Assembly (NCBI RefSeq): GCF_900142915.1
Contig: NZ_FRCM01000001.1
Span: 930,001 to 994,000, forward strand
Direction of reading: 5' to 3'
DNA length: 64,000 nucleotides
DNA from: Mucilaginibacter sp. OK098
GTDB lineage: Bacteria; Bacteroidota; Bacteroidia; Sphingobacteriales; Sphingobacteriaceae
Below, piece after piece: positions 45,996-54,834 of this stretch. Numbering within the stretch: the stretch's first letter is position 1; the number at the start of each line of letters is the position of its first letter. The notes below the pieces were generated by a model that saw only the letters and a program-made list of their open reading frames with translations, had not been told where the DNA came from and made no database searches. A program made the translations under genes and the position numbers.

Positions 45996-46706
45996 ATGCT
46001 TGAACAATACGACCTTCATAACCTGATGGTTATTGATATTGAAACCGTCCCTCAATACAAGAGCTTTGATGAGGTACCCGAGCATTTTCAAAAGCTGTGG
46101 GATTTAAAAACGGTACATCAGCGAAAGGAAGAAACCGCAGAAGACTTTTATGAACGGGCCGGCATTTGGGCTGAATTTGGAAAGATCATCTGTATTTCAG
46201 TTGGGATCTTTACCAATGGCCGCAATGTTGGTTTAAGGGTTAAATCATTTGCTTCGCATGATGAAAAGGAACTGCTTGAAAAGTTTTCAGCATTGCTGGC
46301 AGGTCAGCCGGCTAGTTTGATCCTTTGCGCACATAATGGAAAGGAGTTTGATTTTCCTTATATCTGCCGCCGGATGCTGGTAAACGGCATTAAAATTCCT
46401 TCACAACTAGAACTATCAGGCAAAAAGCCCTGGGAGATCTATCACCTGGATACCATGGAACTGTGGAAGTTTGGTGACTATAAAAACTACACCTCGTTAA
46501 GTTTACTTACCGCAATTTTTAATATCCCCACCCCAAAAGATGATATTGATGGCAGTATGGTTGGTAAAGTTTACTGGGTTGATAACGAATTAGAAAGAAT
46601 TTCCATCTATTGCCAGAAGGATGTAGTGGCTACAGCCCAATTGTTAAGGCGTTACCGGGGCGAGGAGCTAATTGCAGATGAATATATAACCTTAGTAGGA
46701 ACATAA
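45996..46706 (+). CDS. Predicted 3'-5' exonuclease (PolB-like DEDDy)
   Basis: A 236-residue protein with the three exonuclease motifs of the PolB-like DEDDy family: VIDIETVPQ (Exo I, D-x-E), CAHNGKEFDFPYICRRM (Exo II) and YCQKDVVATAQLLRRY (Exo III, Y-x3-D). No polymerase domain follows. The family is common in Bacteroidota and its DNA target is unknown. The stop overlaps the start of the ABC ATPase by one base (TAATG). Confidence 0.9.
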   Translation: MLEQYDLHNLMVIDIETVPQYKSFDEVPEHFQKLWDLKTVHQRKEETAEDFYERAGIWAEFGKIICISVGIFTNGRNVGLRVKSFASHDEKELLEKFSALLAGQPASLILCAHNGKEFDFPYICRRMLVNGIKIPSQLELSGKKPWEIYHLDTMELWKFGDYKNYTSLSLLTAIFNIPTPKDDIDGSMVGKVYWVDNELERISIYCQKDVVATAQLLRRYRGEELIADEYITLVGT

Positions 46707-48409
46707 TGCTGCAGGTAAAAGATCTGAACGTTAAATTCAAAACACAAAATGTTTTTTTCGAGGCCGTTAAAAGCATTTCTTTCAACCTGAAAAAAGGAGA
46801 AACTATCGGCATAGTAGGCGAATCAGGATCCGGAAAATCAGTTACTTCGCTTGCGCTGATGCGTTTGCTGGATAAAAACCAGGCTTTAATAAGTGGGCAT
46901 ATTTTATTGAACAACAATAGTTTATGTGGTTTATCTGAAAGTGAAATGCGTAAAATAAGAGGTCACCAGATGGCAATGATCTTCCAGGAGCCGATGACTT
47001 CGCTAAACCCGGTTTTGACCTGCGGACACCAAATAACCGAGGCCATACAATTACACCTCAATACAACAAAAGCCGAAGCTAAAGAAAAAACGATAGCACT
47101 ATTTAAAGAAGTACAACTCCCCCGACCTGAAGCTATTTTTGACAGTTATCCGCACCAAATTTCGGGTGGACAAAAACAGCGGGTAATGATAGCGATGGCT
47201 CTTTCCTGTAACCCGGAGATCCTTATTGCCGATGAACCCACTACCGCCCTTGATGTAACCGTACAAAAAACTATAATAGAGTTACTGCTAAAGCTAAAAG
47301 CCGAACGCAACATGAGCCTGATCTTTATATCGCATGACCTGGGTGTGATCAGTGAAATTGCCGACCGGGTGCTGGTAATGTATAAAGGTGAAGTGGTTGA
47401 GGAAGCTCCTGTAAAACAACTATTCACACATCCAAAACACCCTTACACAAAAGGATTACTAGCTTGCCGCCCATCCCCTGATCTGCATTTAAAAAAGCTT
47501 CCGGTTATTGCTGATTTCCTGGATCAGGGTACAAAAAAGGCAATAAGTATTGAAAAGATAAGAGAAGGATACGCTTATCCCGCTGATGAAATTATTGAAC
47601 GGAAAAACAAATTATACAGCCAGCAGCCGTTATTGAAAATAAATAATCTTAATACCTGGTTCCCGGTAAAAAATGGATTTTTTAACAGGGATAAAGAGTT
47701 TGTAAAAGCTGTTAAGCAGGTAAGCTTTGATGTATATCCCGGTGAGACGCTTGGGCTTGTAGGAGAATCGGGGTGCGGTAAAACTACTTTAGGCCGAAGT
47801 ATTTTACGTTTGATTGAGCCAACCTCAGGTACCATACAATTTGAAAACATTGATCTGAGAAGTTTAAGAAAAGATGATCTCAGGGAGATCCGCCGGGATA
47901 TTCAGATTATTTTCCAGGATCCTTATTCTTCTCTTAATCCCCGTCTAACAGTAGGCTCTTCATTAATGGAACCGTTACAGGTGCACCAGTTTTATACCAA
48001 TGATAGCAAACGCAAAAAAAAGGTGCTTGAATTATTGGAACGGGTAAACCTTTCGCCCGAACATTTTAACCGTTACCCTCATGAATTTTCAGGCGGTCAG
48101 CGGCAAAGGATAGTTATAGCGCGAGCTCTGGCGCTTCACCCCAAATTTATTATTTGTGATGAATCTGTGTCGGCACTGGATGTTTCCGTACAGGCCCAGG
48201 TACTTAACCTGATCCGCGAATTACAGCAGGATTTTAATTTGACTTATATTTTCATCTCCCATGATCTTGCCGTTATTAAACATATTTCAGACCGCATGAT
48301 GGTGATGAACAAAGGCGAAATTGTTGAAATGGGCGACCCGGATGAAATTTATTATCATCCGAAGGAAGAGTACACTAAGAAATTGATCAGTTCTATTCCA
48401 GGAGTATAG
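46706..48409 (+). CDS. Tandem ABC ATPase of the oligopeptide/nickel type
   Basis: A 567-residue protein with two complete ABC domains, as in DppD-DppF or YejF fusions. Domain 1 (1-260) has GESGSGKS, ISGGQKQRVMIAMAL and ILIADEPTTALDV. Domain 2 (about 300-567) has GESGCGKTTLGRS, FSGGQRQRIVIARAL and FIICDESVSALDV. The short oligopeptide-type C-terminal segment (HPKHPYTKGLLACRP in domain 1) is present. It would energise a peptide or metal-chelate importer whose permeases are not in the window. It is coupled to the exonuclease gene by a 1-bp overlap. Confidence 0.94.
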   Translation: MLQVKDLNVKFKTQNVFFEAVKSISFNLKKGETIGIVGESGSGKSVTSLALMRLLDKNQALISGHILLNNNSLCGLSESEMRKIRGHQMAMIFQEPMTSLNPVLTCGHQITEAIQLHLNTTKAEAKEKTIALFKEVQLPRPEAIFDSYPHQISGGQKQRVMIAMALSCNPEILIADEPTTALDVTVQKTIIELLLKLKAERNMSLIFISHDLGVISEIADRVLVMYKGEVVEEAPVKQLFTHPKHPYTKGLLACRPSPDLHLKKLPVIADFLDQGTKKAISIEKIREGYAYPADEIIERKNKLYSQQPLLKINNLNTWFPVKNGFFNRDKEFVKAVKQVSFDVYPGETLGLVGESGCGKTTLGRSILRLIEPTSGTIQFENIDLRSLRKDDLREIRRDIQIIFQDPYSSLNPRLTVGSSLMEPLQVHQFYTNDSKRKKKVLELLERVNLSPEHFNRYPHEFSGGQRQRIVIARALALHPKFIICDESVSALDVSVQAQVLNLIRELQQDFNLTYIFISHDLAVIKHISDRMMVMNKGEIVEMGDPDEIYYHPKEEYTKKLISSIPGV

Positions 48410-48410
48410 T

Positions 48411-48442
48411 AATGCGGAAGTCGGAATGCCGATTGCGGAATT
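48411..48442. repeat. CGGAAT-family tract upstream of the S23 gene
   Basis: AATGCGGAAGTCGGAATGCC then GATTGCGGAATT. Its inverse occurs at 48960-48989 on the far side of the S23 gene, sharing ATGCCGATTGCGGAA. Confidence 0.65.
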
Positions 48443-48534
48443 TTTAATTGAAAAATTTAAAAGTGTAAGTGTATTAAGCTAATTGATAAATTTTATACTT
48501 TGGGATTTAATAAAGCACCATAAAACAATTTAAT

Positions 48535-48882
48535 ATGTAACCAGTAAATGACCTTAAACTAAGAACAAAGACCTTCGCACTCAATATCATCAGGTTAGTT
48601 AAAGCATTGCCTGAGGATAGGATAGGCAGAGTTTTAGGCAATCAGATTCTACGTTCAGGCACATCTGTAGCAGCTAATTACAGATCTGCTTGTAAAGCCC
48701 GCTCTAAAGCGGACTTCATTTCAAAAATAACTATTGTAGAAGAAGAAGCCGATGAAACCACATTATGGTTGGAGCTTATCATGGAATCAGAAACTTTAAT
48801 AAATGATTTTACAAAATCTCTCCATAAAGAATTAACAGCCATTTTCACAAGTTCAGGAAAACAGCCAAGGAAAACAATTTGA
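48535..48882 (+). pseudogene. Four-helix-bundle protein (S23 / 23S rRNA intervening-sequence family), stop at codon 2
   Basis: The frame after 48541 encodes a full S23-type protein: NDLKLRTKTFALNIIRLVKALP, then GNQILRSGTSVAANYRSA, CKARSKADFISKITIVEEEA and DETTLWLELIMES (each a family landmark). The ATG at 48535 is in frame but is followed directly by TAA, then CCA-GTA-AAT. A normal member would begin Met-x-Pro-Val-Asn, so codon 2 has mutated to a stop. The only rescue is a TTG at 48607, which loses 24 residues of the first helix. The S23 protein fold is shared with the Avd accessory protein of diversity-generating retroelements. The gene is enclosed by inverted repeat tracts. Confidence 0.75.
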
Positions 48883-48909
48883 ATAGTAAGAAAAAGTGAA
48901 ACAGATTAG

Positions 48910-49025
48910 TGCGGAAGGCGGAATGTCGATTGCGAAATGAAATTAGATGTTCAAAACCTTTCCGCAATCGGCATTTCGATTTCGCATTTAAAAACTTCCG
49001 CAATCGACATTCCGCCTTCCGCATT
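48910..49025. repeat. Perfect inverted CGGAAT-family hairpin before rnr
   Basis: Perfect 25-base arms lie at 48910-48934 and 48999-49023, starting TGCGGAAGGCGGAATGTCG and closing with its complement. The 64-base interior holds another inverted word run (TCCGCAATCGGCATTTCG) that pairs with 48411-48442. The right arm ends 12 bases before the rnr -7 element. Confidence 0.8.
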
Positions 49026-49035
49026 GAAAACATCG

Positions 49036-49043
49036 TATCTTTG
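49036..49043 (+). promoter_or_regulatory. -7 promoter element of rnr
   Basis: TATCTTTG matches TAnnTTTG exactly, 14 bases before the rnr ATG. The region where the -33 element should lie is occupied by the right arm of the hairpin repeat. Confidence 0.65.
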
Positions 49044-49057
49044 CACAAATAATACAT

Positions 49058-51193
49058 ATGTTTAAAAAGAAAAACAGTTCATCTATAGTAAAAGTACTCA
49101 CTCAAATGGTACTTGATATATTTGAACAAAACGGTAATACACCGTTAAATTACAAACAAGTTTCTGCCAAATTAAATGTTCGCGACCCGGATTCCCGGGA
49201 TATAATTTTTGAGATCCTTAGGGATGAAACAAAAACAGGCACCTTAAAAGAAATAGCCCCCGGTAAATTTCAATTACTCGAACTCAAAACCTTTATTGAA
49301 GGTAAAGTTGACCTCACTAACGATGGTTCGGCATTTATAATTACTGATGACGAGTTTGAGAGCGATATTTTTGTTGCTCCCCGTAAACTGAGGAATGCAT
49401 TAAATGGCGACCGCGTTAAGGTTTATGTTTATGCAAAAAGTAAAGGCAAACATAAAGAAGGCGAGGTAATTGAGATCCTGCAGCGTGCCAAAATGGAGTT
49501 TACAGGGATAGTAAAACTATCTGAGCGCTTTGCCTTTTTTATTCCGGATGACCGCAAAATGATGCACGATATTTTTATCCCGATGAGCGAACTCAACGGT
49601 GCTAAAAATGGCATAAAGGCAGTTGCTGAAATCACCGACTGGCCTGCTGAAGCTAAAAACCCGATAGGCCGGATAAAACATGTTTTAGGTACGCAAGGTG
49701 AGAACGATACGGAAATGAACGCTATTTTGGCGGAGTATGGGTTTCCCCTATCATTTCCTAAAGAAGTTGAGCACGAATCAGAAGAAATTTCTGACATAAT
49801 AACAAATGAGGAAATTGCCAAAAGGCGGGATTTTAGAAATATTACAACTTTCACCATAGACCCATTTGATGCAAAAGATTTTGACGATGCATTATCGTTC
49901 AGACTATTAGACAATGGCAATTATGAAGTAGGTGTGCATATTGCCGATGTATCACACTACATAAAACCGGATTCTGCCCTGGATAAAGAAGCGCTTGACC
50001 GCGCTACATCTGTTTACCTGGTTGACAGGGTTATCCCCATGCTGCCCGAACGCTTGTCAAACGGATTATGTTCATTACGACCAAAAGAGGATAAACTTTG
50101 TTTTGCAGCCGTTTTTGAAATGGATGAAGAGGCACATGTTATAAACGAGTGGTTTGGCAAAACAGTGATCCATTCCGACAGACGCTTTGCTTATGAAGAG
50201 GTGCAGGAGGTGATCGAAAATAAGACAGGTGATTTTGATACGGAGATTTTAAAACTGAATGCATTAGCCCATAAACTGCGCGAACGTAAGTTCAAAAACG
50301 GTGCCATTAGCTTTGAAACTACAGAGGTGAAATTCAAGCTTGATGAAACAGGAAAGCCTACCGGTGTTTATGTAAAAGAACGTAAAGACGCTCATAAACT
50401 GATTGAAGATTTTATGCTGTTGGCAAACCGGAAGGTTGCTGAGTATGTGAGCAAAATGGGTAAGGGAAAACATAAATATACTTTTGTTTATCGGGTGCAT
50501 GATACACCAAAACCTGATTCCCTGGCTAATTTCGCTCTGTTTGCTGCAAGGTTTGGGTATAAGATCAATACCAAATCGGATAAAGAAACGGCAAGATCCC
50601 TTAACTTTTTAATGGAGGATGTTGAAGGTAAAAAAGAGCAGAACGTGCTTACCCAGCTTGCTATCCGCTCGATGGCAAAAGCTATTTATACCACTAAAAG
50701 TTCCAGTCACTATGGGCTGGCGTTTGATCATTATACCCACTTCACCTCTCCTATTCGCCGGTACCCTGATGTGATGGTACATAGGCTGTTATTTCATTAC
50801 TTAAACGGCGGACAATCAGCCAATGAAGAGCATTATGAAAAGCTTTGCCAGCACAGCTCGCAAATGGAGAAAAAAGCGGCTGATGCTGAACGTGCTTCTG
50901 TAAAATATAAACAGGCTGAGTATTTACGTGATCAGGTTGGGAATGTATTCAGCGGCGTTATATCCGGTGTTACCGAATGGGGCATGTATGTAGAGATCAT
51001 CGAAAATAAATGTGAAGGCATGATCCGCTTGCGTGATATTTCGGATGACTTTTATACTTTAGACGAAAAAAATTATGCCATTATTGGTCAGCGTAAAAAG
51101 AAGGTTTACCAACTTGGCGATGAAGTTAAAATAAGAGTAAAAAATGTTGATCTTACTAAAAAACAGATCGACTTTACACTGGTACAGGATTAG
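49058..51193 (+). CDS. rnr: Ribonuclease R
   Basis: A 711-residue RNase II/RNB exoribonuclease that degrades structured RNA 3' to 5'. An N-terminal winged-helix/cold-shock region (1-200) precedes the catalytic RNB domain with the metal-binding motif DPFDAKDFDDALSF. VHIADVSHYI, VYLVDRVIPMLPERLSNGLCSLRP (landmark MLPERLSNGLCSL) and HFTSPIRRYPDVMVHRLL complete the catalytic core. A C-terminal S1 domain (about 625-710) is present. Length is normal for RNase R rather than RNase II. Confidence 0.97.
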   Translation: MFKKKNSSSIVKVLTQMVLDIFEQNGNTPLNYKQVSAKLNVRDPDSRDIIFEILRDETKTGTLKEIAPGKFQLLELKTFIEGKVDLTNDGSAFIITDDEFESDIFVAPRKLRNALNGDRVKVYVYAKSKGKHKEGEVIEILQRAKMEFTGIVKLSERFAFFIPDDRKMMHDIFIPMSELNGAKNGIKAVAEITDWPAEAKNPIGRIKHVLGTQGENDTEMNAILAEYGFPLSFPKEVEHESEEISDIITNEEIAKRRDFRNITTFTIDPFDAKDFDDALSFRLLDNGNYEVGVHIADVSHYIKPDSALDKEALDRATSVYLVDRVIPMLPERLSNGLCSLRPKEDKLCFAAVFEMDEEAHVINEWFGKTVIHSDRRFAYEEVQEVIENKTGDFDTEILKLNALAHKLRERKFKNGAISFETTEVKFKLDETGKPTGVYVKERKDAHKLIEDFMLLANRKVAEYVSKMGKGKHKYTFVYRVHDTPKPDSLANFALFAARFGYKINTKSDKETARSLNFLMEDVEGKKEQNVLTQLAIRSMAKAIYTTKSSSHYGLAFDHYTHFTSPIRRYPDVMVHRLLFHYLNGGQSANEEHYEKLCQHSSQMEKKAADAERASVKYKQAEYLRDQVGNVFSGVISGVTEWGMYVEIIENKCEGMIRLRDISDDFYTLDEKNYAIIGQRKKKVYQLGDEVKIRVKNVDLTKKQIDFTLVQD

Positions 51194-51275
51194 GTAGGAG
51201 TTGAATAAGTTAGATTAGGTTGATTGAGTTGGATAAGTTGAATTTATCAAACCGCTCGCTTGATCAATCAAAATA
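51194..51275. repeat. GTTGATT-family tract between rnr and the polyprenyl synthase gene
   Basis: AGGAGTTGAATAAGTTAGAT, TAGGTTGATTGAGTTGGATA, AGTTGAATT. It contains the 17-mer GATTAGGTTGATTGAGT (51213-51229), identical to 35799-35815. A weak inverted run (TTGATCAATC) follows at 51270. Confidence 0.65.
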
Positions 51276-51316
51276 AAATCAGTGAAATCATCCTTAAATC
51301 GGTGAATCAAAAATAA

Positions 51317-52291
51317 ATGAAGAAACTTGAAGATTTGCAGGAAATTATAAGCGGGGCTGTTAACAAGCTTAGCTTTCCTTTGTACCCTGCAGCATTATAT
51401 GAACCAATAAGCTATATTCTCTCACTGGGTGGTAAACGGATGCGCCCGGCCCTCCTTTTGATGGCCTGCGACCTGTTTGGCGGCGATGTGGATGCGGCTA
51501 TCTCTCCAGCTCTTGCCATTGAGGTATTCCATAATTTCACATTAATGCATGATGATATTATGGATAACGCGCCTTTACGACGCGGCAGCACTACCGTGCA
51601 TGAGCGCTGGAATAAAAATGCAGCTATCCTGTCAGGTGATGTTATGCTGGTAGAAGGCTATAAATTAATGATGCAGGTGGAAGACCGTTTACTGCGGCCC
51701 ATCCTTGATATTTTTAATACTACGGCTGTTGGTGTATGCGAGGGACAGCAACTGGATATGGAGTTTGAGGATCTTAGTCATGTAAATATTGATGAATATC
51801 TGAATATGATCCGTTTAAAAACGGCAGTTGTGTTAGGCGGGGCATTAAAAATTGGAGCATTAATTGGAGGCGCTGATGTAAAAGATGCCGAATTGCTAAG
51901 CAGCTTTGGCGAGCATTTAGGTTTGGCATTTCAACTGCAAGATGATATCCTTGATGTATATGGTGACCCTGAAAAATTTGGTAAGCAGGTTGGCGGCGAT
52001 ATTATCTCCAACAAAAAAACATATCTGTTAATAAAAGCATTGGAGCTGGCTAATAAGCAACAAACTATTGAGTTAGATAATTGGATTGCTTTAAAACAGT
52101 TTGATAACAACGAAAAAGTTGAAGCAGTTACAGCCATTTATAATTCTTTAGATGTACGAAAATATGCTGAAGAAGCTATGCAAACCTATGCTGATAAAGC
52201 TTTTGACGCACTGGATGCCATTAATTTACCCGAAGAACACAAACAATACCTGCGCAATTTTGCGGATGGACTGCTGGTAAGGGAGAATTAA
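51317..52291 (+). CDS. Polyprenyl (octaprenyl-type) diphosphate synthase
   Basis: A 324-residue trans-isoprenyl diphosphate synthase. The first Asp-rich motif DDIMD is at 79-83, the second is DDILD near residue 213, and GGKRMRPALLLMACDL is the conserved N-terminal IPP-binding segment. Residues upstream of the first motif (HNFTLM, no bulky aromatic at position -5) favour a long-chain product such as the menaquinone side chain or similar. The exact chain length is inference. It is preceded by a repeat tract; the downstream TonB-type gene has its own promoter-like element. Confidence 0.93.
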   Translation: MKKLEDLQEIISGAVNKLSFPLYPAALYEPISYILSLGGKRMRPALLLMACDLFGGDVDAAISPALAIEVFHNFTLMHDDIMDNAPLRRGSTTVHERWNKNAAILSGDVMLVEGYKLMMQVEDRLLRPILDIFNTTAVGVCEGQQLDMEFEDLSHVNIDEYLNMIRLKTAVVLGGALKIGALIGGADVKDAELLSSFGEHLGLAFQLQDDILDVYGDPEKFGKQVGGDIISNKKTYLLIKALELANKQQTIELDNWIALKQFDNNEKVEAVTAIYNSLDVRKYAEEAMQTYADKAFDALDAINLPEEHKQYLRNFADGLLVREN

Positions 52292-52292
52292 G

Positions 52293-52300
52293 TATATTTA
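52293..52300 (+). promoter_or_regulatory. Possible -7 element of the first TonB_C gene
   Basis: TATATTTA is one base from TAnnTTTG and ends four bases before the GTG start at 52305. Confidence 0.35.
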
Positions 52301-52304
52301 GTCT

Positions 52305-52679
52305 GTGAAAAAATTACTGGTCGTTTCTGCCGTTATTTTACTATTGTCCTTTTTTGTGGTTCAGGCCTATTCCCAAAGTTTAACACCTCCTGAATTTCCA
52401 GGTGGTAAGCAAGCGTTCAGCGCATTTTTACACAAAAATTTAAAGTGGCCAAAAGATGATGGAAATGATTCGCAAGGTGTTGTAATAATAAGTTTTTTTG
52501 TAGAGAAAGACGGCCGCTTAACCGATATAAAGGTAGTCAAAAGCATGAGCACAGCTTTTGATGAAGAAGCGTTAAGGGTGATAACCCTGTCTCCAAAATG
52601 GATTCCCGCCATGAGAAATAATAAGTTTATCAAATCAATATACACAGTCCCGATAAAGTTTTACCAGGAACAACAATAA
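52305..52679 (+). CDS. Secreted TonB C-terminal domain protein
   Basis: A 124-residue protein starting at GTG. A signal peptide (hydrophobic LLVVSAVILLLSFFVV, probable cleavage after AYSQ) is followed directly by a TonB_C domain (PPEFPGGKQAFSAFLHKNL, GVVIISFFVEKDGRLTDIKV, LSPKWIPAMRNNK). It lacks the membrane anchor plus Pro-rich linker of true energy transducers, so it is probably a periplasmic protein with the TonB fold rather than a receptor energiser. A related copy is at 54290, on the other side of an M1 peptidase gene. Confidence 0.85.
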   Translation: MKKLLVVSAVILLLSFFVVQAYSQSLTPPEFPGGKQAFSAFLHKNLKWPKDDGNDSQGVVIISFFVEKDGRLTDIKVVKSMSTAFDEEALRVITLSPKWIPAMRNNKFIKSIYTVPIKFYQEQQ

Positions 52680-52696
52680 TAACCCCCAATAATCAT

Positions 52697-54286
52697 ATGC
52701 GTAAATTACTTATAGTTATTATCTTGCTTATTGTCAGCAAACTACATGCCCAGGAACTTACCTCTGGCGGCAAGCTAAAGCCCGAGCAGGCTATAATGGA
52801 TGTAAGGCATTACACAATTGCTTTAAATCTGGATTTTAAGCAAAAAACAATTGATGGTTACACTACAATTGATGTTATAATGACCCAGCCAACACATGTT
52901 TTGTTGTTCGATCTGCTTGATTCCCTAAATATCAGCCAGGTATTGGTGAATAATAAACAGCAACCATTTGAATATAAAAATAACCTGATCAGGATCAACC
53001 TTGCTAATGAACTACCCGCAGGTAAAGCAAGCGTAAAAGTGATCTACGGCGGCAAACCACATGTGGCACGCAGACCACCATGGGATGATGGATTTATCTG
53101 GTCAAGAGACTCAACAGGGCACCCATGGATGGCAATAACAGCCGAAGGAACGGGTGGTAAGCTGTATTTTCCATGTAAGGATCATCCATCTGATGAACCC
53201 AATGAGGGTGCAGACCTGATTATTACTGTACCAAAAGACCTTGTAGTTGCTGGCCCGGGCTTACTGCAAAAAGTGACCAAACACGGCGAAACAGCAACTT
53301 TCCATTGGAAAACAAATTATTCTATTAATAACTACAGCATTCTGTTTAATGTAGGTGATTTTGCAGTTGTAAGCCGCAAGTACACTACTATTGACGGACA
53401 TATTACGCCTCTGCAATTTTATGTATTAAAAGAGCATCTCTCAAAAGCTGAACATCACCTGGATGTTTTTGAAAAAACCATCCATGAACAGGAGAAGTAT
53501 TTTGGCGAGTATCCCTGGGCAAAAGAAAAGATTGCCATTTGCGAAACGCCACATCTTGGTATGGAGCACCAAACCATGAATGCCTATGGCAACAAGTTCC
53601 AATACACAAAAGTTGGTGGCGAAGATTACGATGGCCTAATGCACCACGAATTTGGGCATGAATGGTGGGGAAATAAAGTAACAGCAAAGGATTGGGCCGA
53701 TTACTGGATCCACGAAGGGATCTGCACTTACGGCGATGCTTTATATATAAGGGAATTTGAAGGTAAAGACGCTTATATCAAATTCTTCAAACGGTCTGCG
53801 CTTTCATTTGGCAACAAGGTTCCAATTGTTATGGGCAAAGATATCGACGAAGAAGCAGCGTACAATGGTGATATATATGGTAAAGGAGCTTTCTTTATGC
53901 ATACCATCTGTTACGTAATGACCGATAGCCTGTTTTTCCCTGCGCTTAAAAAGTTTGTAACTTCTCCCCAATACACTTATGACAATTTGGTAAATACTGA
54001 TGACATAGAGCAGTTTTTCAGCAAGGAATCAGGAAAAGATTTAAAACCCCTGTTCGATTTGTATTTGCGCACAGTTAATAAATTGGAGGTTCACATTAAG
54101 CAACAACCAAGAGACAAGTACTTAATACAGTTGGATAATATTTCGATTCCGTTGCCTATTGATGTAACTACCGATGCCGGTACAAAACGAATAATGGTAG
54201 ACAGTAAAGGTATCAGGGTTGATAGTAAGACAATGCCCGTGATTGATGCGGACAGTTATTATTTAAAGAAGGTAATAATGGAATAA
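52697..54286 (+). CDS. M1 family metallopeptidase
   Basis: A 529-residue secreted peptidase (signal peptide ending LHAQE). The N-terminal beta-saddle domain (25-220) is followed by the thermolysin-like domain with zinc motif HEFGH (His317, Glu318, His321) and third ligand Glu340, exactly 18 residues on, in WIHEG. The exopeptidase motif, usually GxMEN, reads GMEH here, a change at a residue that binds the substrate N-terminus, so the specificity may differ from classical aminopeptidases. The chain lacks the large C-terminal helical domain of full aminopeptidase N. It is flanked within 17 and 3 bp by two TonB_C genes. Confidence 0.93.
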   Translation: MRKLLIVIILLIVSKLHAQELTSGGKLKPEQAIMDVRHYTIALNLDFKQKTIDGYTTIDVIMTQPTHVLLFDLLDSLNISQVLVNNKQQPFEYKNNLIRINLANELPAGKASVKVIYGGKPHVARRPPWDDGFIWSRDSTGHPWMAITAEGTGGKLYFPCKDHPSDEPNEGADLIITVPKDLVVAGPGLLQKVTKHGETATFHWKTNYSINNYSILFNVGDFAVVSRKYTTIDGHITPLQFYVLKEHLSKAEHHLDVFEKTIHEQEKYFGEYPWAKEKIAICETPHLGMEHQTMNAYGNKFQYTKVGGEDYDGLMHHEFGHEWWGNKVTAKDWADYWIHEGICTYGDALYIREFEGKDAYIKFFKRSALSFGNKVPIVMGKDIDEEAAYNGDIYGKGAFFMHTICYVMTDSLFFPALKKFVTSPQYTYDNLVNTDDIEQFFSKESGKDLKPLFDLYLRTVNKLEVHIKQQPRDKYLIQLDNISIPLPIDVTTDAGTKRIMVDSKGIRVDSKTMPVIDADSYYLKKVIME

Positions 54287-54289
54287 AAT

Positions 54290-54715
54290 ATGAAAAAAAC
54301 GCTATTGTTAGTATTTATAACTTTAATCGGTATTTCATTTGCTAAAGCACAAAAACCCGACACAATAAAAGACCCGGTAACGGATACAACTATATTTGCA
54401 TCGGTTCAGCATCAACCTGAATTTCCGGGAAGCAATGATCAGTTTTCTGCATACATTGCGAAAAACATTCGTTATCCGAAAGATGCCAGGGAAAAGACCA
54501 AACAAGGACGCGTTATTGTACAAATGATAATTGAGAAAGACGGGAGTATTTCTCATGTAAAAATTGTAAGAAAAATATTCCCTTCATTGGATGCAGAGGC
54601 TGTAAAGGTTATAAGCAGTTCTCCAAAGTGGAATCCTGGTATGCAAAATGGATATCCTGTAAGGGTAATTTATACGATGCCTATTAGTTTTAATTTAGGC
54701 AGGACATCCCCGTAA
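54290..54715 (+). CDS. Secreted TonB C-terminal domain protein (second copy)
   Basis: A 141-residue protein with a signal peptide (FITLIGISFAKAQ) and a TonB_C domain (QPEFPGSNDQFSAYIAKNI, GRVIVQMIIEKDGSISHVKI, SSPKWNPGMQNGYPVRV). A spacer of about 30 residues precedes the domain. It is clearly a paralogue of the 52305 gene: both share EFPG, IEKDG/VEKDG and SPKW-P-M. It begins 3 bp after the peptidase stop, so the three are probably one transcript. Terminated by the hairpin at 54783. Confidence 0.87.
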   Translation: MKKTLLLVFITLIGISFAKAQKPDTIKDPVTDTTIFASVQHQPEFPGSNDQFSAYIAKNIRYPKDAREKTKQGRVIVQMIIEKDGSISHVKIVRKIFPSLDAEAVKVISSSPKWNPGMQNGYPVRVIYTMPISFNLGRTSP

Positions 54716-54782
54716 AGAAAAATGATTAGTTGTCTTAACTATCAGCTTTAATAATACCCTCTTAATATTTTGGTAGAAAACA

Positions 54783-54816
54783 AAAAGCCCGGATCTAAAC
54801 AAATCCGGGCTTTTCA
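54783..54816. terminator. Bidirectional terminator between the TonB_C gene and rpmA
   Basis: A 12-bp perfect stem AAAAGCCCGGAT / ATCCGGGCTTTT (54783-54794 and 54803-54814) with an 8-base loop lies between convergent genes. Confidence 0.93.
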
Positions 54817-54834
54817 ATATTATTAGCTTGCTGA

